Below, one piece after another: positions 1 to 5,628 of a DNA stretch of 5,628 bases. The notes beneath the pieces were generated by a model, which ran no database searches, was not told where the DNA came from, and saw only the letters and a program-made list of their open reading frames with translations. The stretch spans positions 1-5,628 of the forward strand of contig JANYDR010000324.1 in the NCBI GenBank assembly GCA_025363495.1, written 5' to 3'. Numbering within the stretch: the first letter of the stretch is position 1; each line of letters opens with the position of its first letter. The position numbers and the translations under genes were made by a program. Origin of the DNA: Cyclobacteriaceae bacterium (GTDB lineage: Bacteria; Bacteroidota; Bacteroidia; Cytophagales; Cyclobacteriaceae).

Positions 1-599
1 TTACCCTTCAGCAGATGGAGCAAGCGCTGAAGTCGGGAGATATTCCTCACGAAAAATCCGCCAGATCTGTAGATGTTTTACTAAAGCAAGTAGAAATATT
101 GAATGAGATAGCGGTCTCATTCAGCACATTTGCCAATATGCCGGCACCATCTCCAGCTAAAACCGATCTCGCTGAATCAATTCAGGGCGCTGTCAATTTA
201 TTTGCTGCAGACACTCAAGGAAGCGTCACGTATAAGTCAAATGACGAGCGGGTTTGGGTATTGATAGATCCTACTTCGTTCAGCAGAGCTATTTCCAATA
301 TAATTATTAATGCCCTTCAGGCAAGGAGAGATGGGCAACGGCAGGTAGAGGTGATTATTACAACTTCGCAAACATCAGGTTCAGTAATTATTACTATTCG
401 TGACAATGGGAAGGGCATGAATAAAGAGGTTCAGGAAAAGATATTCCAGCCGCAGTTTACAACGAAAAAATCCGGGTCAGGACTTGGATTGGCTATGACC
501 CGCCAGATTATAACCCAGGCAAATGGGAAGATCTGGTTCGAATCAACCGTGAACAATGGAAGTACATTTTTTATCGAGGTGCCGCTTTATAAAGCTTAA
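1..599 (+). CDS. Sensor histidine kinase, NtrY-like, C-terminal part (5' end outside the window)
   Basis: This is the catalytic end of a two-component sensor kinase, which autophosphorylates a histidine with ATP and passes the phosphate to a response regulator. The reading frame is open to the left edge (first full codon at base 3, reading T-L-Q-Q before the Met at 15), so that Met is internal. Numbering from it, residues 1-45 are the end of the dimerisation/phosphoacceptor helices, with an FANMPAP stretch as in NtrY-type kinases. The HATPase_c domain follows: N-box NIIINA (Asn95, Asn99), G1 box DNGKGM (130-135), F-box near 144-148 and G2 box GSGLGLA (154-160). The H-box histidine and any sensor or membrane domains lie upstream of the window. 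The ATP-binding residues are all intact, so the visible part looks functional. The last codons and the TAA stop lie inside the repeat that starts at 591. The cognate regulator is not visible. The kinase call is secure; the NtrY-like subtype is moderate. Confidence 0.93.
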   Translation, partial: TLQQMEQALKSGDIPHEKSARSVDVLLKQVEILNEIAVSFSTFANMPAPSPAKTDLAESIQGAVNLFAADTQGSVTYKSNDERVWVLIDPTSFSRAISNIIINALQARRDGQRQVEVIITTSQTSGSVIITIRDNGKGMNKEVQEKIFQPQFTTKKSGSGLGLAMTRQIITQANGKIWFESTVNNGSTFFIEVPLYKA

Positions 600-694
600 A
601 GCTAAAAGCCTAAAACTGAAAGCGTGTTTGCTATGACAGATCCCAGCCAAAGTAAACAGGCTTTCCGCTTTCAACTTTCCGCTTTCTGCTCTTT
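591..694. repeat. Heptamer-based imperfect inverted repeat (copy A)
   Basis: The left arm (591-625) is five consecutive 7-bp units of the form AAAGCNN, one of them degenerate (aaaactg). The right arm (660-694) is five 7-bp units close to GCTTTCN: gctttcc, gctttca, actttcc, gctttct, gctcttt. The arms pair without any gap about a centre at 641.5: base i pairs with base 1283-i. I count 33 pairs, one of them G-U, over the 45 positions 591-635 against 648-692, leaving an apical loop of about 12 bases. The element overlaps the end of the kinase gene, whose TAA stop (597-599) spans the junction of the first two units. A 50-bp portion (644-693) recurs at 3195-3244. It could act as a 3'-end RNA hairpin or a DNA structure. 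No long T-run follows it, so a classical intrinsic terminator is not supported. Confidence 0.85.
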
Positions 695-785
695 GTAACC
701 TTCCTCACTTTCCCCGGTAATTCTTTTTAACGGCCCGCGCATCCTTTTATAAGGGCACTCTGTCATTGACCAAAATATTCGAATT
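695..785. other. Rest of the kinase-permease intergenic gap, no feature found
   Basis: These 91 bases separate the heptamer repeat from the permease start. I see no ORF, RNA gene or clear Shine-Dalgarno. No convincing Bacteroidota promoter (TTTG, about 19 bases, TAnnTTTG) is present. The best match is TTTG at 692-695 with TAATTCTT at 718-725, which has a poor -7 box and too long a spacer. The permease promoter presumably lies here but cannot be placed. Confidence 0.5.
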
Positions 786-3155
786 ATGCTTAAAAATTAC
801 CTTCTCGTGGCTATTCGCAACATTTTCCGGAATAAGCTTTTCTCGGTAGTCAATATTCTCGGGCTTGCCTTTGGAATGGGCAGTGCTTTATTAATTTTTC
901 TGTGGATCAATGATGAGTTGCGAGTAGACAAGTTTCATCAGCGCGTAGATCGCATTTATAGGGTGATGGAGAATCAGCATTACACGGATGGAAGATTATT
1001 TACATTTAATTCGACGCCGGGCCCGTTGGCACCTTTCATAAAAGATAAATATCCTGAGATAGTTTTCGCGTCTCGTTTTACCTGGCCTGTTAATGAGCTT
1101 TTTCAGGTTGGCGACAAATCATTTTTTGAAGAAGGTCGTTATGCTGAACAGGATTTTCTTGACATGTTCTCCTTCACTCTTTCTTCAGGAGATATTACAT
1201 CAGCATTGAAGAACAAAAATTCCATTGTAATCAGTAAATCGATGGCTGAGAAGTTTTTTGGTAAGGAAGATGCTGTGGGAAAAGTCCTGGTGATGAACAC
1301 AAAACATTCTTTCACGGTCACAGGTGTTCTTAATGACATTCCTAAAAACTCTTCTTTTCAGTTTGACTATCTAATCTCTTTTCAATTTTTCTGGGACGAG
1401 AATAAGAGCTGGCTTGATAGATGGGATAATAATAATATCCGCACCTATGTCATGCTTGAAGAAGGTACAAGCCTTCCTGACTTTCAAAATAAATTTAAAG
1501 ACGAAATAAAGGGGCATGTAGAAAAATCTGAAACAGAGCTCATCGTGCAGCCATTTGGTGATTCGTATCTCCATGGGAATTTTGAAAATGGAAAGCCTTC
1601 CGGCGGCAGAATTGAATATGTTGCAATTTTTCTAATTGTGGCGGCTTTCGTTCTGGTAATAGCCTGTATCAATTTTATGAACCTGGCTACAGCCCAGGCG
1701 TCCAAACGCGCCAAAGAGGTCGGTCTTCGAAAAGTGATAGGCGCATTTCCTTACCAATTGTTCAGGCAGTTTATGGGCGAGTCATTTTTCACTGTATTAT
1801 TATCAGCGGTAATAGCCGTTGTCCTGGTGGTGATTGCACTTCCCGGATTCAATGAATTGACAAGTAAAAATCTGGGCCTTTTTTTACTGGATGCAAGGAT
1901 TGCCTTAATCTTTGTCGGAATTGTAGTATTTACCGCATTCCTCGCCGGCAGTTATCCTGCGATATTTATTTCTGACTATAAACCAGTTGAAGTTTTAAAA
2001 GGCCAGCTCAAAAGTGGAAGTGCCTCTCTTTTTCGCAAGGCGCTGGTTGTTATCCAATTTTCCCTTTCTATTATACTGATAATCAGCACCATCGTAGTAT
2101 TCCGACAGATGAATTTTATGGAGAAACGTGATATTGGATTTGTTCGCGACAACGTGTTTTATATGTGGATGCAGGGTGATATGAACAAAAAATTTGAAAC
2201 TATTCAGACACAGCTTTCTCAAAACCCAAGTATTGAGAGCGTATCGTCTTCAGGCCAATTGCTGATTGACATTGGCAATTCTACTACGAATGTTGAATGG
2301 AAAGGAAAGAGCGACGATGATCGGATTCTGTTCAGTGTTCTAAGTGTGGACTACAATTTTATTCAAATGATGAAGATGGAAATGGTAGAAGGACGGATGT
2401 TTGATAAAAGTATAATTACGGATAGTACAAATTACATTGTAAATGAAAAGGCCGCTTCCAAATTTGGATTTATAAATGGTGTTGCGGATCAGGATCTTAC
2501 GTTGTGGAAGCGAAAAGGAAAAATAATTGGTGTTGTAAAGGATTTTAACTTTGGGTCCCTACACAATCCAATTGAACCTTTGATACTACGCGTTCAAGAT
2601 ATAAGCGACCAAAACTTTGGTGGATGTCTGCTGGTCAGGGCAAAGAAAAATCAGACTGCCGCCGCGCTGCAGGCTGCGGAGAAAATAGCAAAAGAATATG
2701 CCCCTGCATATCCATTCAAGTACTCATTTCTAAATCAGGATTGGGAAGATTTTTACAAAGCCGAAGGTGACCGCGGAAAAATTTTTAATGCTCTTGCCGG
2801 CCTTTCAATTTTTATATCTTGTCTTGGATTGTTTGGCCTATCCGCTTTCTCTGCGGAAAGAAGGACTAAAGAATTGGGTATCAGAAAAGTTCTCGGTGCG
2901 ACAAGACCAGGTTTGGTGGGGCTTTTGGGTAAAGAGTTTGCAGTATTAGTATTGGTGTCAGCTGCGGTGGGTTGTCCGGTGGGGTGGTATTTGATGAATA
3001 AGTGGCTTACCAACTATGCATTTCATATCGAAGTAGGATGGATCTCTTTGATAGCAGCTGCGTCGGCTTGTATGATTGTGTCGTTGCTTACGGTTGCATA
3101 CCACTCATTAAAAGTCTCTGCCGCAAACCCTGCAAACTCTCTTCGCTACGAATAA
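786..3155 (+). CDS. FtsX/MacB-family ABC transporter permease, two-repeat type
   Basis: This is an inner-membrane permease of the MacB/FtsX type (type VII ABC fold). Such proteins use cytoplasmic ATP hydrolysis to drive mechanical work on periplasmic substrates or partners rather than classical membrane import. At 789 residues it has the usual length for the duplicated Bacteroidota form. The first half has a cytoplasmic amphipathic start, TM1 at about 20-42, a periplasmic MacB-like domain (about 43-277), then TM segments at about 278-300, 333-355 and 372-396. The second half repeats this: TM at about 418-440, a periplasmic domain to about 667, then TM segments near 668-690, 718-738 and 752-772. 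The duplication shows in the coupling motifs EVGLRKVIGA (311-320) and ELGIRKVLGA (696-705). The C-terminus NPANSLRYE is typical. The start is chosen because MLKNYLLVAIRNIFRNK is the family N-terminus; no Shine-Dalgarno is visible. No ATPase gene adjoins it, so partner and substrate are unknown. Drug, peptide or lipoprotein export are all possible. Confidence 0.93.
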   Translation: MLKNYLLVAIRNIFRNKLFSVVNILGLAFGMGSALLIFLWINDELRVDKFHQRVDRIYRVMENQHYTDGRLFTFNSTPGPLAPFIKDKYPEIVFASRFTWPVNELFQVGDKSFFEEGRYAEQDFLDMFSFTLSSGDITSALKNKNSIVISKSMAEKFFGKEDAVGKVLVMNTKHSFTVTGVLNDIPKNSSFQFDYLISFQFFWDENKSWLDRWDNNNIRTYVMLEEGTSLPDFQNKFKDEIKGHVEKSETELIVQPFGDSYLHGNFENGKPSGGRIEYVAIFLIVAAFVLVIACINFMNLATAQASKRAKEVGLRKVIGAFPYQLFRQFMGESFFTVLLSAVIAVVLVVIALPGFNELTSKNLGLFLLDARIALIFVGIVVFTAFLAGSYPAIFISDYKPVEVLKGQLKSGSASLFRKALVVIQFSLSIILIISTIVVFRQMNFMEKRDIGFVRDNVFYMWMQGDMNKKFETIQTQLSQNPSIESVSSSGQLLIDIGNSTTNVEWKGKSDDDRILFSVLSVDYNFIQMMKMEMVEGRMFDKSIITDSTNYIVNEKAASKFGFINGVADQDLTLWKRKGKIIGVVKDFNFGSLHNPIEPLILRVQDISDQNFGGCLLVRAKKNQTAAALQAAEKIAKEYAPAYPFKYSFLNQDWEDFYKAEGDRGKIFNALAGLSIFISCLGLFGLSAFSAERRTKELGIRKVLGATRPGLVGLLGKEFAVLVLVSAAVGCPVGWYLMNKWLTNYAFHIEVGWISLIAAASACMIVSLLTVAYHSLKVSAANPANSLRYE

Positions 3156-3194
3156 TCTTAAATTAATCTGAAGAACGAATGGTATATTATCCAT

Positions 3195-3244
3195 CAGCCA
3201 AAGCAAAAGAGCTTTCCACTTTCAGCTTTAAGCTTTCTGCTCTT
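3195..3244. repeat. Heptamer repeat copy B, same family as 591-694
   Basis: This stretch aligns without gaps to 644-693, with 42 of 50 bases identical by my count. Both copies start with cagccaaag and end with gctttctgctctt. Five 7-bp units run from 3211 to 3245: gctttcc, actttca, gctttaa, gctttct, gctctta. The last unit contains the stop codon of the minus-strand ATPase gene (TTA at 3243-3245). On the minus strand, 3236-3224 reads AAAGCTTAAAGCT, identical to the first 13 bases of copy A's left arm (591-603). A clear left arm is missing; only a ctgaa at 3168, 27 bases before the repeat (28 in copy A), hints at a decayed one. The element fills much of the gap between two convergent genes. Confidence 0.8.
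3205..3244 (-). terminator. Possible hairpin terminator for the mlaE-mlaF operon
   Basis: AAGAGC (3239-3244 read on the minus strand) can pair with GCTCTT (3207-3212 read on the minus strand). Two further T follow on the minus strand, giving GCTCTTTT just downstream of the ATPase stop codon. The loop is 26 bases and contains a small self-complementary AGCT pair. Position between convergent genes suits a terminator, but the stem is only 6 bp and the T-run is short. The stem is part of repeat copy B, so termination may be incidental. Confidence 0.3.
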
Positions 3245-3995
3245 AAAGCCGTTCCTTCAAATTTTGCATGACTTTATTCGAAAAAACAAAGTCATCCAGT
3301 TCTTTTACTCCTGAGTGCATGATTTCCTGGCTGGAACCTTCCCAGAGCTTATGACCTTTGTAAAGGAACATGATCTTTTCCCCGATGCCCATCACCGAAT
3401 TCATATCGTGCGTGACTACAACGGTGGTGATATTGAATTCATGAGTGATTTCTCCGATCAGGTCGTCAATTAGTATTGAGGTTTGAGGATCAAGCCCGGA
3501 ATTAGGCTCGTCACAGAAAAGGTAATTCGGATTGTTGACAATAGCTCGTGCAATTCCGACGCGTTTTTTCATGCCTCCCGATATTTCTGAAGGCATTTTC
3601 TTATTTACATTTTCCAGGCCTACACGCTGTAAGCAGAAATTAACACGTTCTATTTTTTGTTCGTATGGCATGGTAGTAAGAATATCAAGTGGGAACATGA
3701 CATTCTTCTCAACATTCTTGGAATCAAAGAGGGCACCACCCTGGAAAAGCATTCCGATTTCTCTTCTTATCTCTGCTTTAATTTCTTTATCTGCTTCTGT
3801 AAAATTTCGCAGATCGTAGAACACGTTTCCTTCGTCGGGAGTAATAAGTCCGACAATACATTTTAGGAGTACGCTTTTACCAGTACCACTTGATCCAATA
3901 ATAAGATTGGTCTTTCCTTTGTCGAACTCTCCGGATATTCCTTCAAGGACGATTTTACCGGTAAATGATTTTGATATGTTTTTGATCTTGATCAT
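3243..3995 (-). CDS. mlaF: MlaF-like ABC transporter ATP-binding protein
   Basis: This is the cytoplasmic ATPase of an MCE/Mla-type lipid transporter. It should bind the MlaE-like permease encoded just upstream and power phospholipid movement between inner and outer membranes. All nucleotide-binding motifs are intact in its 250 residues: Walker A GSSGTGKS (34-41), Q-loop Gln85 within FQGGALFDS (a stretch characteristic of the MlaF/Mkl family), signature SGGMKKR (139-145), Walker B YLFCDEP (158-164), D-loop SGLDP (166-170) and switch His196 in VVVTHDMNS. Length is as expected for the family. Its ATG overlaps the stop codon of the permease gene by one base (TAATG on the minus strand), so translation is probably coupled and no separate Shine-Dalgarno is needed. 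The stop codon lies at the edge of repeat copy B. The family is clear; the transported lipid and direction are inferred from homologues. Confidence 0.93.
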   Translation of the reverse strand: MIKIKNISKSFTGKIVLEGISGEFDKGKTNLIIGSSGTGKSVLLKCIVGLITPDEGNVFYDLRNFTEADKEIKAEIRREIGMLFQGGALFDSKNVEKNVMFPLDILTTMPYEQKIERVNFCLQRVGLENVNKKMPSEISGGMKKRVGIARAIVNNPNYLFCDEPNSGLDPQTSILIDDLIGEITHEFNITTVVVTHDMNSVMGIGEKIMFLYKGHKLWEGSSQEIMHSGVKELDDFVFSNKVMQNLKERL

Positions 3996-4729
3996 TAGCG
4001 CACGTAAAGTAGTTGAGCCAAAAGATAATCAGCAATGAGCACGGCCATAATGCTGGATGTTACCGCAGCAGTAGTAGAAATTCCAACCTCCAATGCTCCG
4101 CCTTGCGTATAATAACCTTTGAAAGAAGATATTGAGGATATCAGAAAAGCAAATGCAAGCGCCTTGATCAAAGCAAATGTGATGGCATAAGAATCAAAAT
4201 AAAATCGAAGTCCATAGATGAAATCTGTAGGGCTGATGATTCCGGCAATAGAACCCACCAGGTATCCACCAAGTATTGCACAGAAACCCGCTACGATTAC
4301 CAGTAGAGGATACATTATAAGGGAAGCAACGATTTTCGGTAGCACCAGGTAGGAGGCTGAGTTAATACCCATCACTTCAAGAGCATCAATTTGTTCTGTA
4401 ATGCGCATCGTACCAAGTCCGCCTGCCATACTGGATCCAACCTTACCGGCAAAAATTATCGCCATAATGGTAGGAGCAAGTTCCAGTACAACCATTTCGC
4501 GTACTACCTGTGCAATAATGTATTTTGGAATCAGAGGGCTTACCATGTTATATGCGGTTTGCACTGTTGTTACCGCGCCTATGAATGTAGCCACCAATGC
4601 CACCAGGGCTACTGATTTTACTCCAATCTGGACAGACTCCTCAATGATAAGCTTATAATACGTTTTGAATGATTCCCGGCGGACTACCAATGTCCCCAAA
4701 AAAATCATGTACTGGCCAAATCCCTTCAT
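3995..4729 (-). CDS. mlaE: MlaE-like ABC transporter permease
   Basis: This is the inner-membrane permease of an MCE/Mla lipid transport complex, in the same family as E. coli MlaE and the chloroplast TGD1 protein. The 244-residue length is normal. Hydrophobic segments lie at about 38-60, 82-95, 128-165 and 183-200, with a C-terminal one near 222-240. Family hallmarks are ELAPTIMAIIFAGKVGSSMA (83-102) followed by GTMRITEQIDALEVMGIN (106-123), the cytoplasmic coupling region contacted by the ATPase. A second is FKGYYTQGGALEVGISTTAA (203-222). It is the first gene of a two-gene operon and overlaps the MlaF-like gene by one base. The ATG at 4729 is the first in frame; Met8 (4708) is an alternative start, and no clear Shine-Dalgarno decides between them. 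No MCE-domain (MlaD-like) gene accompanies the pair here, so that subunit must be encoded elsewhere. Confidence 0.93.
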   Translation of the reverse strand: MKGFGQYMIFLGTLVVRRESFKTYYKLIIEESVQIGVKSVALVALVATFIGAVTTVQTAYNMVSPLIPKYIIAQVVREMVVLELAPTIMAIIFAGKVGSSMAGGLGTMRITEQIDALEVMGINSASYLVLPKIVASLIMYPLLVIVAGFCAILGGYLVGSIAGIISPTDFIYGLRFYFDSYAITFALIKALAFAFLISSISSFKGYYTQGGALEVGISTTAAVTSSIMAVLIADYLLAQLLYVR

Positions 4730-4767
4730 GAAAACATTTAACTTGCCCTAAAGATAAAATAAAAATC
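4730..4767. promoter_or_regulatory. Divergent intergenic gap between mlaE-like and SDR genes, tentative mlaE promoter
   Basis: Only 38 bases separate two divergent starts, so control signals for both must sit here or within the genes. On the minus strand 4756-4749 reads TATCTTTA, matching seven of eight positions of the Bacteroidota -7 consensus TAnnTTTG. A TTTA lies about 17 bases upstream of it, inside the SDR coding region, as a poor -33 element. On the plus strand the stretch just before the SDR ATG is A-rich (aaaataaaaatc), the usual leader type where no Shine-Dalgarno is used. The promoter call is weak. Confidence 0.25.
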
Positions 4768-5472
4768 ATGAGTAAACTGGCCGTCATAACAGGTGGGACG
4801 AAGGGAATTGGTAGGGCCATTATTGAGAAGTTTGCATCTCAAAAATTTGATATTGTCACCTGCTCACGCAACGCCTCCGAGCTGGCGAGTTTTAAAGCAC
4901 ATCTGGAATCTACGTATCCTGTTAAGGCGCACGTATTTACGGCAGACATGTCCATAAGAGGTCAGGTAAAATCATTTACTGAATTTGTGCGCACCCTTCG
5001 CTCTCCAGTGGAAGTGCTTGTTAATAATGCCGGATTTTTTGTGCCCGGACTAGTCACCGAAGAGAAGGAGGGGACTCTCGAAGGTATGATTGATGCGAAT
5101 GTTTACAGTGCTTATTATACTACCCGCGGACTGGTAGAAGATATGAAGTCGAAAAAAAATGGTCACATCTTTACAATGTGTTCTATTGCCAGTATAATAG
5201 CTTATCCAAATGGGGGATCATACACTATTTCAAAATTCGCACTACTTGGATTTACGAAAGTACTCAGGGAGGAGCTTAAAGATTTTGGGATACGAGTTAC
5301 AGCAATTTTGCCTGGGGCTACACGCACGGCAAGCTGGGATGGTGTGGAACTGCCGGACGAACGCTTTATGAAACCGGAAGATGTCGCCGATGCAGTTTTT
5401 GGTGCATATTCGTTGTCGCCCAGGAGCGTCGTGGAAGAAATACTGATAAGACCTCAGCTGGGAGATATTTAG
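4768..5472 (+). CDS. Short-chain dehydrogenase/reductase (classical SDR, NADP type)
   Basis: This is a cytoplasmic NAD(P)H-dependent oxidoreductase of the classical SDR family, which interconverts carbonyl and hydroxyl groups. The 234 residues form a single Rossmann domain. The cofactor motif TGGTKGIG (8-15) is followed by an arginine at the end of the second strand (Arg34 in CSRN), which favours NADP(H). Asp60 lies in the adenine-contact position and NNAG at 86-89. The catalytic tetrad is complete: Asn111, Ser139, Tyr152 and Lys156 in YTISK, with Ser and Tyr 13 residues apart as usual. LPGATRT (181-187) is the conserved Pro-Gly loop. It resembles FabG-like reductases, but is slightly short and has the C-terminal VEEILIRPQLGDI seen in uncharacterised Bacteroidota SDRs. 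The substrate cannot be inferred, and fatty-acid, pteridine or sugar substrates are all possible. The start is preceded by an A-rich leader and no Shine-Dalgarno. It is divergent from the mla-like operon, with no sign of a shared function. Confidence 0.92.
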   Translation: MSKLAVITGGTKGIGRAIIEKFASQKFDIVTCSRNASELASFKAHLESTYPVKAHVFTADMSIRGQVKSFTEFVRTLRSPVEVLVNNAGFFVPGLVTEEKEGTLEGMIDANVYSAYYTTRGLVEDMKSKKNGHIFTMCSIASIIAYPNGGSYTISKFALLGFTKVLREELKDFGIRVTAILPGATRTASWDGVELPDERFMKPEDVADAVFGAYSLSPRSVVEEILIRPQLGDI

Positions 5473-5485
5473 GTAACCGCATTTT

Positions 5486-5578
5486 CGCAAAGTCCGCAAA
5501 AGAATGCGCAAAGGGCGCAAAGCCTTGACATAATATAAATTTTGCGGCCTTTGCGGCTTTGACTTTGCGTATTTTGCG
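5486..5578. repeat. CGCAAAG/CTTTGCG palindromic array
   Basis: Four CGCAAAG-type units start at 5486, 5495, 5507 and 5516 (spacing 9, 12, 9). Four inverted CTTTGCG-type units start at 5540, 5549, 5563 and 5572 (spacing 9, 14, 9). The outer two pairs of units share one register (i+j = 11064) and the inner two another (11062), so the whole folds into one long imperfect stem with a 2-base bulge. The stem has a 17-base AT-rich loop (5523-5539). It begins 13 bases after the SDR stop codon. GCAAAG-rich intergenic palindromes of this sort occur in Bacteroidota genomes, to my knowledge. A role as 3'-end hairpin or terminator is possible, although no T-run follows. Confidence 0.85.
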
Positions 5579-5628
5579 TGAAACTTTTCAGGCCAGGACT
5601 TTGCCACACAGTTGAACTTTTTAATTCC
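5579..5628. other. Right edge, no feature found
   Basis: The last 50 bases after the palindromic array hold no ORF that I can support and no recognisable RNA or promoter. The next gene presumably begins outside the window. Confidence 0.4.

Noticed and set aside
15..17. ATG at 15 as the true start of the kinase gene
   Set aside because: The frame is open upstream to the edge and reads T-L-Q-Q, continuing the helix expected after the H-box. Starting here would remove the phosphoacceptor histidine.
591..694. CRISPR array or tandem microsatellite
   Set aside because: Units are 7 bp with no spacers and the two arms are inverted, so neither a CRISPR array nor a simple tandem repeat fits.
2753..3013. 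Minus-strand ORF of 86 codons inside the permease gene
   Set aside because: It is antisense to the second conserved FtsX domain, and its composition looks like a shadow frame. The same applies to the other short antisense frames in the permease and mla-like genes.
5525..5537. TTGACA followed by TAATAT in the loop of the CGCAAAG array
   Set aside because: The two boxes are adjacent, with no 17-base spacer, and Bacteroidota promoters use TTTG/TAnnTTTG instead. It is probably chance in an AT-rich loop.
5242..5607. Minus-strand ORF of 121 codons overlapping the SDR 3' end and the palindromic array
   Set aside because: Over half lies antisense to a well-conserved SDR domain and the rest reads through repeat units. 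The protein is rich in Arg, Cys and Lys with no recognisable domain.

Overview
The window looks like a chromosomal segment of a member of the Bacteroidota, probably a Cytophagales-type bacterium. Three things point there: a large duplicated FtsX/MacB-type permease with the N-terminal and C-terminal signatures common in that phylum, A-rich leaders with no clear Shine-Dalgarno before the starts, and moderate AT content. The assignment is inferred from protein style, not from a marker gene.

Layout from left to right. A 5'-truncated NtrY-like sensor histidine kinase (+) enters from the left edge and stops at 599. An intergenic region of about 190 bp follows, more than half of it occupied by a long, ungapped imperfect inverted repeat built from 7-bp units. 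Next is a 789-residue FtsX/MacB-type ABC permease (+, 786-3155). It converges on a two-gene minus-strand operon encoding a MlaE-like permease (4729-3995) and a MlaF-like ATPase (3995-3243), which overlap by one base. A 38-bp divergent gap separates the mlaE-like gene from an NADP-type short-chain dehydrogenase (+, 4768-5472). Immediately after it comes a second, different palindromic array made of CGCAAAG/CTTTGCG units. Nothing recognisable was found from there to the right edge.

How the genes work together. The MlaE/MlaF pair is the inner-membrane engine of an MCE-type lipid transporter, expected to maintain outer-membrane asymmetry or move phospholipid between membranes. Its MCE substrate-binding partner is not in the window. 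The FtsX-type permease has no ATPase beside it and presumably works with one encoded elsewhere. The kinase may belong to an envelope-stress or sigma-54-type two-component pair whose regulator lies upstream, outside the window.

The genes are conventional. The most unusual content is the intergenic DNA: two families of short-unit palindromic arrays. One family is present in two copies (42 of 50 bases identical), and both copies reach into the stop codon of an adjacent gene.
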